A stretch of DNA of 64,000 bases from Diplolepis rosae (lineage: Eukaryota; Arthropoda; Insecta; Hymenoptera; Diplolepididae): assembly GCA_030998225.1 (NCBI GenBank), contig JAPYXD010000704.1, positions 9,486,001 to 9,550,000 on the forward strand. Reading direction: 5' to 3'. The translations under genes were made by a program, and so were the position numbers. The notes under the pieces are model-generated. The model did not search any database, had not been told where the DNA came from, and was given only the letters and a program-made list of their open reading frames with translations. Below, piece by piece: positions 44,664 through 53,770 of this stretch (position 1 is the stretch's first letter; each line of letters begins with the position of its first letter).

Positions 44664-45201
44664 TTATTTTTCATCATCGGGCGGGTGGCATCCTTTAAAG
44701 TAATCCCCATTTGATTGAATAACACGGTTCCAGCGATGTTTCCACTTCTCTAAACAGTCCTGGAACTCACTTTTAGGGATGGCCTTGAGTACGCTCGTCG
44801 CATTATTTCCAACCGTCGTTTTGTCATCGAATCGCTGTCCTTTGAGTGGTTTTTTGAGTTTTGGAAACAGCCAAAAGTCACAGGGGGCTATGTACAGTGG
44901 TTTTCGGTATTCCAAGATCATTTTCTAGTTCACAAACAGTTAATCGACGCTCACCTTGAATCGCAAGTCGCACCCGCTCAATATTATCCAATGTTTTTGT
45001 CGTCGAAGGTCGGCCAGAACGAGAATTACTATCAACAGAAGTGCGGCCTGCTTTGAAACGATTATATCACTCTTTTATTCGTGTTTTGCTCATACACTCA
45101 TTCCCAAACGCCTTCTGCATCATCTGAATAGTTTCCGAACTCGTTTTTCCGAGTTGAAAACAAAATTTGATGCAAATTCGTTGATTTTGTTTTTCAGTCA
45201 T
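44664..45201 (-). pseudogene. mariner transposase with large internal deletion
   Basis: From the ATG at 45201 the minus strand reads TEKQNQRICIKFCFQLGKTS, SKTRIKE, a stop (usually Trp), NRFKAGRTSV, SRSGRPSTTKTLDNIERV, and an HTH LTVCELENDLGIPKTTVH. It then jumps to APCDFWLFPKLKKPLKGQRF (third catalytic Asp), IPKSEFQDCLEKWKHRWNRV and GDYFKGCHPPDDE. About 150 residues, with the first two catalytic Asp positions, are missing at the junction near 44890, with a frameshift. The C-terminal part is a clean frame. It belongs to the same subfamily as the copy at 28727-29290, which retains complementary parts. Confidence 0.9.
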
Positions 45202-45758
45202 TTTTAACAATCACAAAATCCGCCGAACTCAAAAATAGCTTTGTAAACAAAGACACCCTGCGCATGAACTATACGTCCGGCAGACGCGAAAATCTGTTGA
45301 AAAAAGTGGATGTTCTTGTAAATTTCACACAAATCCAGTAATTTCTCATTTGTGATAAGAATTCATAAAAGTTATATCACTGGGATGTATTAATATATAA
45401 TTAAGTTATGCAGAACGTTTGATCCATGACCTTAAGTAAAACTGACAATGAGTAGAGTTATAGAGTAGCTTAGGATTATGAACATTTTCACTAAAATCTG
45501 TTCTTATCGAAAATTTTGTACCCATCCTTCTAAATTAACAAATACTTTTGTTTTAGTTCTCCTTAAAATTACTCTAAAATATGTAAAGAATTGTGTGAAT
45601 ACTTTTATTAACTCTTTCAAGTGACCCTTTTTCGGAAACTATTAATCTAATTTTCAAAAAACTATCGAAATTTCCACATTATTAGAAAAGTCGCTATATT
45701 ATTATAAAAAATCTTATAATCAGAATGGAATCACTTTACACAACTTTTTTATATTTTA
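45202..45758. other. 5' leader of the mariner, then nothing recognised
   Basis: Sequence upstream of the minus-strand mariner start to about 45330 is GC-richer and probably its leader and TIR region, but no TIR match to the other side was found. The remainder is AT-rich. Confidence 0.35.
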
Positions 45759-46005
45759 CAGTGGGTGGCTAAATTATTATACTCACTTTGTTTTTGTTAG
45801 TCGCATAAACTATCTTAATATTGACAATACACATATTGAAAATTTCCCCTAGAAATAAAATGAAAGACGGCAAAATTATGTACAAAACGACCTCAAGATG
45901 AACTGTTTTTGTCAATTTTTGACAAAGATTTTGCGGAAAAAGTCAAAATTATTTATAATTTAAGAAAAGTTTTGAAAGTGAGTATAATAATTTAGCCACC
46001 CACTG
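45759..46005. mobile_element. 247 bp TA-flanked MITE (Tc1/mariner-type)
   Basis: CAGTGGGTGGCTAAATTATT at 45759 is exactly inverted at the right end (46005), and the match extends to ATACTCACTTT (about 32 bp). TA flanks both ends (45757-45758, 46006-46007). The interior is AT-rich and non-coding. CAGTG... ends with TA are typical of Tc1-like elements. Confidence 0.92.
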
Positions 46006-47330
46006 TATAGTTTTGCGGATTTTTTATTGCAGGACTTTTCATGCTTATTTCAAATATGATTTACACGATTTTTAACAGGAATTTTACCATAGTCCTTAAA
46101 TATACAGTAACATATTTTAGCAAACTGAATTTTGATAATAAGGTGTTATTTCTATCAAAAAGATTATCTAGACAGAAATAATCTACATATCATTTCTTTA
46201 CGGCTGGTTTTATACGGCTGGACCCAATTATGAGTTAGTTACCACCATTGTGATGAGTTTCTGGCTCGAGTTTTGTTTAACTGTACTCTGAAGAATGCTA
46301 GTTTCGAACGTAGTTACTACAAAACGATTTCTAGCGTATTCCTCACATAAAAGAAGCATTAAAGCAGAATCCTTTTATTCTCAACTTTTAGTGAAGTTAG
46401 TCTGACACATTCAGCAACTATTCTTTTGAAACAAACACAATTTTATTTGTACAATTATTCCTAATTTCACAATATATAGTTAGAAAACTCACGTGAAAAC
46501 GTATTATTTTTTTACCAGAAAGTAGATAAAAAATAAGGAAAAGGATATTTGCTCGATTAAAAAAAATACTAATTCAGATTAAAGATAATTTATTGTTAAC
46601 GTTAGTAAAAGTGTTCATCATATTTTGTTTGAAAAGTATGCATTAAGTTCCGAAATTATTTGAGTTTCGATTTAGATGGGTTGTTTTCTTTTCAGAAACA
46701 CTCACTTTCCTGTATTTGTGTTTGAAGAAACTTTACTGAAACATAAGTTTGAGATACGTTAACAATAAAAAGTAGATATTTCTCTTATGACCTATACTGA
46801 CACTACTGCGTTTAAATATATCGAATTGCGTAATTGGAGGGCTTATAAAAGTTGGATAATATTATATATAAATAGAAACTATGATTAATTCTGATATATA
46901 ATTCAATGGAAGAACAGGATGAAAAGTAGTTTTTGAAAATTTAATTACTTGAAATATTTATTAAGGGGTGTCGGGAACTGTAGAACTATTTTAATTAAGT
47001 TTATTCTTCATGACTTACTACTATAAGTTGGATAAATTTTATAATATTGAAGTTGTGAATTCAATTTTTATACAATAAAATACTGGACTTGCTATTATTA
47101 ACTTAGTTAAAAATATAAAAATGAAATTTGTAAATCATTTTTTAGTAAACAGAATAATTTTCTTTCTCTTAAAAAAAGATTTGTTAATTGAAAGAAATTT
47201 TCTTTGATCCAAAGAAATAGATCTGTTCACATTAAAGAAAATTTTTTTGAATCAATGAAACTTTTTTTAATTCAAAGAGATTTTTTCTTGAATGTATATC
47301 AAAGAAACTTTTCCCTAGGTATTAAAATTT
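46006..47330. other. no gene; TTTGATTCAAA words at the right
   Basis: The first kilobase is AT-rich without structure. From about 47145 to 47310 words such as CAAAGAAATTTTCTTTGAT and TTTGAATC recur in both orientations. Confidence 0.35.
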
Positions 47331-47535
47331 TTGATTTTCCTAAAAAGTAGTTTTTAAGAATACCAATAATATTTTGATTTTCAAAATTTTGGTCTGATAT
47401 TGTTGGTTAACGAACTTGAATTTTCTTCCTTGGCCCTGACAGGCGATCATTAAACGTGGACTTTCTTTGATAAAAGTCAATGTAAAATTTTACACAAATC
47501 TAATACCTTCGTTTATGTGATGGGGATGTAAAAAA
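47331..47535 (+). repeat. degenerate 3' part of the Helentron-like repeat
   Basis: TTTTGGTCTGATATTGTTGGTTAACGAACTTG at about 47391-47422 and the following 110 bp correspond to the block GATTGGATGTGGCTGGTTAAC... of the family, and AATACCTTCG...GGGGATGTAAAA at about 47500-47533 to its 3' hairpin, which has lost its symmetry. Confidence 0.5.
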
Positions 47536-47579
47536 ACAAAGGGCAAAAAGTATTGCAGATTCGGGGTAAAATCGTGTCG

Positions 47580-47890
47580 ACACTCAGAAAAAAGATTTGA
47601 TTAAATCAAAGAAAATTATTTGTTTGAAAGACTCTCTTTGATTTAAAGAAATGATTTATTTTATTAAATGTAATTTGTTTGATTCAAACAAAGTATCTTT
47701 GAACCAAATAAACATTTGTTCAACTCAAATAAATTTTTGCTTTTAATCAAACTAATTATATCTATGACCATATACGAATGCAATAATTTGTTTGTTTTTT
47801 ATAAAATTAATTTGATTCAAACAGATATTTTGTTTAGATTAAATAAATCTCATGTTTGAATAAAAAAAATCAGTAAAACATTTTGAGTTG
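47580..47890. repeat. segment built from TTTGATTCAAA words
   Basis: Begins with a CAC-like end (CACTCAGAAAAAAGATTTG) and repeats TTTGATT, AATCAAA, TTTGAACC and ATTCAAACAAA in both orientations for about 300 bp. No matching right end was placed, so its status as an element is uncertain. Confidence 0.4.
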
Positions 47891-47993
47891 TTGACTCAAC
47901 ATACTCAATAAACTCTGAAAATGGTGTGACAGTATATCTTTTTGGATATGCAAAAGAACTTCTAGCTAGAAATGCTAAAAATGAATGCCCACA

Positions 47994-48262
47994 CACAAAA
48001 AATAAAATAGCTGTAAGTGCCATTTTCAATGTCCAGTTTGCGCTCTAAGAGGCAAAATAGTAAATGATACATTTTATTTTTGTAAGTTTTGCTACTATAA
48101 TTGCACTATTTATCATTCAACTTTCGGAAAATTCAACAAAATGGTAAATAGCGCAATTCAAGTGGTAACATTTGCAAAAATAAAATTTATTATTTACTAT
48201 TTTGCTTTTCAGAGCACAAATTGGCTATTTAAAATGGCAGACTTATTCGCTATATTATTTCA
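47994..48262. mobile_element. palindromic MITE with ~100 bp arms
   Basis: GTGCCATTTTCAATGTCC and GCAAAATAGTAAATGATACA at the left are inverted at the right as TACTATTTTGCTTTTCAGAG and TTTAAAATGGCAG. The arms are about 48012-48115 and 48135-48239. Outside the arms the left reads CACAAAAAATAAAATAGC and the right GCTATATTATTTCACAAA, which may be diverged ends. Confidence 0.65.
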
Positions 48263-48794
48263 CAAATGACCAAAAACATTATTATTTTCTTCATTTTTTA
48301 TACCCACTTTTCCAAAAAAATATTTCCAACGATGTTTCTTGTCTCTGGTTTCGTAATCTAAGAGAAAAATTTGATCTGAATGACATTTTTTTCCTTCAAA
48401 AGCAAGAAAGAAAGTCTAAATGTTGCATATTGTAATAGGATTGAAATTAATTAAAATTTAATTATAAATTGAAGGCTCTCATGTGTAAATTTTACACACC
48501 AGTAATTTCCAGATACTAATTAAAAATGTTCAAATACTATTCTTTAATTTATCAACATCAAATTTTTAAATTTCTAGATATAAAGTTCGATTATTGTTTA
48601 ATTGATTAACCTTAACATTTTCCGAAAGAAAGTTTGGGATGCCAAAACTAAGAGGTCTGATATCTTGAAATTTTTTATCATATATGTTGAAATAAGATGC
48701 TATTCAAATCTTTTTAACGTCCAGGATTGCAAGTAATTGAAATTTCGAATCATTAAACTTCTCAAGATGTTAGTTGACGAACGAGAAAAAAATC

Positions 48795-48862
48795 TACATC
48801 TACCCGGAGTCGAACCGGGATCATCAACTTCAAATGTGTGAAATGCTGCCAATTCCATGCAA
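48795..48862 (-). pseudogene. tRNA-like relic (B box and perfect T arm)
   Basis: On the minus strand CCCGGTTCGACTCCGGG forms a perfect 5 bp T stem and contains the RNA polymerase III B-box consensus GGTTCGANTCC. Upstream at the expected distance is TGGAATTGGCAGC, a weak A box. The sequence that should form the acceptor stem (AATTTTG with TAGATGT) does not pair, so it is not a working tRNA. It could be a dead tRNA gene or the head of a SINE. Confidence 0.5.
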
Positions 48863-48895
48863 AATTAGATACTCAGTGAAAAATTAGTGAAATTA

Positions 48896-49026
48896 AATAA
48901 AATGTACAAAAATAGGTCTGTCTGGTTATACATTTTTTCCAATTATATAATTACTCTTGTTAGAAAAAGATTTTTTATCATTATAAAAATTTATGACCAG
49001 ACAGACCTATCTTGGTGCATTTTATG
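48896..49026. mobile_element. 131 bp palindromic MITE
   Basis: ATAAAATGTACAAAAATAGG with TCTGTCTGGTTATA at the left is inverted at the right as TATGACCAGACAGACCTATC and TTGGTGCATTTTAT. The arms are about 35 bp with an AT-rich loop. A decayed relative is at 3985-4145. Confidence 0.7.
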
Positions 49027-50313
49027 TTAAAAAAAGAAGGTTTTTTAATTCCTATTTTACTTTCAAACTACTGAAAATATTCGGATAAATTTTTTTCCAA
49101 CAAAAGGTCATGTCAAGCGCTAAAAAATGGAGTATGCAAATAACTCAGGTCTGAATCAAACAAATTAATAATTAAGAAAATGTTTTTCAAAAACCAGTTT
49201 TTAATTATGAAATACCCTTTCGATCGCGATGGGAAATAGTATATTGTGCAATAAGGGGCAAAATTAGCTGTTGTCCTATGTTACACACGATATTTTTTAT
49301 CTAGAAAAAATTTAAGTTGGACGTTTTTTAGCGCGTTGAGTTGACGATAACTTGAGATTATATGTTGTCATTTTTACTAGATGAAATTGGAAACGGTCAA
49401 GTTATAGAGAATCTTTTGCCTGAAAAAATGGTCCGTGATGTTTTAAAATCGCATAATTTTTAAAAATTTGGCTCGAAACAATAAGAAAAAAGTTTGGGAA
49501 AAATTAAAATCTACTAATAAAATTATTTTTCTGTATTTTAAATGATTTCTTGGAAAATTATCTTTCCTTATTTAAATGATTCCTTTAATAATAATATTGC
49601 CATTCTTGAAAGCAAAATTATCTATTTTTGCCTGAGGCCTAATTTTCGTGATTTTATTTCCTTAACAGACCCTACAACATATTTTTTTTCTTAAAAATCA
49701 ACTTAGCCGTTTTGGAATTAGTTCATTCTAGGCCTTGTTTTCGTACTGAAATGACGGACAGGTTCTGAATCACTATGTATAAAAAATAAACACTTCTTCC
49801 ATTATCAAAAAAAGCCCTGGAACTTACTAATTTTTTAACATAATTATGGTCTATAAATGATGGAACTTTTTTCACTGGCGTCAATAAATGTAAAGAAGTA
49901 TATTTGAGGTTTACTAAATGGTTTCGAAGAATGACAAGTAGGGTTTCAAAATACGTAGGAGTCACATAGTGATGTATTATTCATGAATATCAAACATATT
50001 GAACTAGAGAATGTTCTGAAATATTGATTTCTCTTTAGAATTTAACGTAGAGATAGGAACCAATTTATTAAGTTTTCACCCTCTGTTGCAAATTTACTGT
50101 TTGAATATCGTTTTAACGCCCTTGGTGGTTTCATGAAAATTGCCTAATACTACTCTTTAAATCTAAAACAGTTCGAATCCTCATACATAGAAAAAAGATT
50201 TACTTGATCTGATTAAACCATTTTGTTAAAAGTTCCAACATCTTTGGTTAGGTAAAACAAAATTTGTTTATTCAACCATAATTTGGATAAATTAACTAAA
50301 ATATTTGTTAGCA
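49027..50313. other. no gene; words at the right edge
   Basis: AT-rich; nothing coding was recognised. From about 50195 the words GATTAAACCA, TTGGTTAGG and TTCAACCATAATTTGG begin and continue beyond the element at 50314-50558 to about 50600, suggesting that this element was inserted into an older word-built one. Confidence 0.4.
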
Positions 50314-50558
50314 CACAGGAAAATATTATTTTAAATTACCAAACTATTGGGAAACGCATGATAAATTCTGAAGCTGCATACTTTTTTTTAATAATTTAGC
50401 ATTTATTAGGATTAATATTATGGAATACGATCAATTACCGATGAAATCCCCACCTGAATGGTAAAATAAATTAAATCATTAGAAAAAAGAACGTAGCTCT
50501 TAATTTATCATGCCTTTCCATTTAGTTTGGTAATTTTTGACAAGTATTTTTCTCCGTG
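50314..50558. mobile_element. 245 bp CAC-ended MITE
   Basis: The left end is CACAGGAAAATATTATTTTAA; the inverted right end is CACGGAGAAAAATACTTG. Inside, AATTACCAAACTATTGGG...GCATGATAAATT is inverted as AATTTATCATGCCTTTCC...TAGTTTGGTAATTT. The flanks are CA at the left and TG at the right, so no direct duplication is seen here. The middle shares TTTATTAGGATTAATATTAT with the repeat at 12119-12506. Confidence 0.65.
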
Positions 50559-51588
50559 TGGTTTAACCATATCGTGTTAAAACCAATAGTGTTAAAAATC
50601 TTTTCCATTTCTTTTTGTGCAAACGTGAGAAAGAGGCAGAGAAAAGAAGCGAGCAGTAAGTCATATTATTTGGCAAGTTAATTAAATAATTCTAAAAATA
50701 CGTACAATTGATAACAAATAAACCAAAAATCATTATTCTTCAAATTTTATTTTCAATTTGATTCTTTAGACACTGTAAAGTAAAGAATAATCATTTTTAA
50801 TTTTTAATTTATCATTTTTACGTATTTTTAGAAATTTTAATTTGCCCATGAAATAATATGATTGGCTCCTCGCTTCTTTTCTCCGCCTCTTTTTCACACT
50901 CATACAGTAAAAAATGGAGCAGATTTTTAATATCACTGATTAAAACAAACTATCTTGGTTGAAATTCAGCCATTTATGACTGTAAGCCAATCACTGTTAA
51001 CTGAAAATCAAAAAGTCAGTTACTGATTGAAATTATTAAAAATTTTAATTGATTCAGATTTAGAGAATTTTCACTCTCAAAGTAGTTGTCGTGACAAAAA
51101 ACAGGCTTCTAGAAAGAAAAGTTTTCCTATGACTTTAAGATTCGAAATTATATTATTAATTGTATCTTATGAAACAAAAAAAAATTATATTTTATGAAAA
51201 GCACTTAAAACTTACGAAAAATAATACTCTTAATAATGTTTTTTGTAATAAAATCTTTTTCTTACGATTGCTTCCTATCAATTCCTATCAATACAAATGA
51301 AAAATCTTCAAATGTAGTTATTTACTTATAGTTATTTACTTTACTTTTTAGATTATAAACAGTAGAGTTGTAGAGAATTTTCTTCGCGAAAAATCAAATC
51401 ACAATTGATAAGAATCAAATTATTTTTAAAAAATTTATAGGAAGCCTAATTTTTGACAGGACAGCTACTTTAGGAGTGATATTTCACCCAAAACAATGGA
51501 AAGTATATTATATAAATAAAAAAAATCTGTAGGTATAGTGCAGAAATTAGATTTAGACACTGAAAATAATGTTGGTGTTTAAATATTA
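50559..51588. other. no gene; small palindromes and old repeat
   Basis: AGAAAAGAAGCGAGCAGTAAGTCATATTATTT (50640) faces AAATAATATGATTGGCTCCTCGCTTCTTTTCT (50852), giving an inverted repeat of about 240 bp with a loop. From 51085 an old dispersed repeat shared with about 40267 runs for roughly 350 bp. Confidence 0.45.
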
Positions 51589-51817
51589 CACAAGAAAAAT
51601 ATTTGGTTAATTCAACCAAAATTAAGTTAGATCAATTAAGCAAATTTCCTATCATGATTAATCAAATTTTTGGACACGATTTGGTTGAACCAAACAAATA
51701 TTTAAGTCGATTCGACTAACTTTTTTTCGATTTAACGAAATTTTGTTAGATTTAACCAAAGATCTTAGTTAATTTAACAAAATGATTTCGTTAGATCAAT
51801 TAAATTTTTTTTGCATG
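51589..51817. mobile_element. 229 bp CAC-ended element with GGTTAAxTTAACC words, TA flanks
   Basis: The left end is CACAAGAAAAATATTTGG; the inverted right end is CATGCAAAAAAAATTTAATT. TA flanks both ends (51587-51588, 51818-51819). The interior repeats TTAGATCAATTAA, GGTTAATTCAACC, TTAACCAAA and TTTGGTTGAACC in both orientations. Confidence 0.5.
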
Positions 51818-53770
51818 TAGATCCTCATCCATTTGCATAACTGAAAATTATTATTAATATTACAATTTATAAAGAAACATTCAACTTGCTTATTTTTTAT
51901 AATTATTTTGAAATATTTACTTACTTTTTAAATCTAAATGAGTTTAATTGATAAACAATTTCTCACTCACTGACGGTTTCGATCTGAAAGATTTAAATTC
52001 AGAAATCAATGAACTATAATTTTACGCACACGAAGAAACTTTGCTTCGAAAATGATACAAAGTTTGATTTTATTAGATGCGCAACTAAGTTCCCGCTGTT
52101 TGTGAATACATTGCTCCAGCAGTAAGGGCTGGTTGATTTTGACATATACAAAACGTTATGAACCAAGCTTAGACATATGGTAAACAAGCGGTTTTGACAC
52201 ATTAGTGATTTTGTTTTGGCGTCATATACTTTTGGTTGTGTGGAAATGTCTGATTTTGTGCCAAATAATCGTCATTTGTGGGAAGTGTTGATTTTCTTCT
52301 TCCATTCGAATAAAACGGCGACTGAAGCGCATCAAGAACTCCAAAAAGTTTACGGAGATGCTGCTCTATGTAAAACAACGCGCCATGATTGGTTCCGTCG
52401 CTTCAAAGACGGTGATTTCGATGTTGACGACCGTCCACGCGAAGGAAGGCCAAAAATCTTCGAAGACGCTGATGTTATGTATTATGAGCTGTTGAAACCG
52501 AACGAAATCATCACTGGGGAACGTTATCGAACGCAATTGATGCGTTTGAACCGAGCACTGAGCGAAAAACGGCCACAATACGAGCACAGTCACGAAAAAG
52601 TGATTCTATAGCATGACAACGCTCGGCTTCGCGTTGCCAAACCCGTTAAAACCTACCTGGAAACGCTCAAATGGGAAATACTACCCCACCCGCCGCATTC
52701 CTCAGATATTGCGCCATCCGATTATTACTTGTTCTGGCCCAAGTAGAAATTTTCAAAAGTTTTATTTGAGATACTCGTAAGTTTTCCTTTTCAACTAGTG
52801 AGGCCCTCTTGAGGAAAACTTGTAAGTTATTCAAAAGAAATTTAATGCTACGCCATTTAAGTTATCAGTGAGTCTAAACTTTTGAAGTATTGTTGAGGCA
52901 CTCTCTAGTTCTTTTTGAGGAAATAGACATTTCTTTGTTAGGAATTGAAATTACATCCTTAGAAAATTACAAGTTATTCGCGAGGTACTTGTAAGCTCAC
53001 CATTAGCCACTGAAACTTGTTAAAAGCTTTATAAAAGTTCTAACAAAAACAGTTAGATAAGAACCTAATACCAAAAGGTTTTTGAAAACCAGGTAAAGAA
53101 AACTTATTCGGGATCCCGAGGAATTTATAGATAAGGTAAGAAAGTAATCAAAGGACTTTGTAGATTAAAAAAAAAGTTTACGTGACATGCTTTTGCAACA
53201 TTTTGACCAAGAAACAAAACAAGGTAAATTGCGAATTTTATTGAAAAAACTAATGTCATAACCTATAGAATATAGACATATTGCGATGAATACTTACCGG
53301 ACTCATACTGATACTTTAGGATAATTTTTCCCCTCTCACGGAACCTCTTTACTCGGTTTATGTCTCCTTCCCTTTTTCGGTCCATTCTTCGATGTGCAAA
53401 AGTTTAACGCACTAAATTTTAGGTTGACATTTAACTTGTATTTTTAGTACGCACACTTCGAATATAACGATTCCATGTTTCCGCTTACGAATTCCTCAAC
53501 AATTACACTCGAGATTCCCTATAACGAGAAGCTCGAGCATCGGAGACCTCTCCCCATCGAGCGCGAGAGGGATCCCCTCCATATCCTACATGTTGCTACG
53601 CGCTGTTATGTGCATTATATGATGCGCGTAGTCGGTCTGTCAGTGATGCCATGTGAATAATTGTATTTACATAGTAAAAAGCGTATAAAAAAGATTTTTG
53701 CGAGTATTGAACATGGAATTGACTTATTTGGCGGTATGTACTCAAAATACTAAAAATATAATAATAAAAA

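Noticed and set aside
48795..48862. Functional tRNA gene
   Set aside because: The T arm is perfect, but the acceptor and other stems do not pair at the required positions.
52216..52611. 131-codon open frame as an intact small gene
   Set aside because: It is a mariner transposase with a 130-residue internal deletion; the fused frame is accidental.
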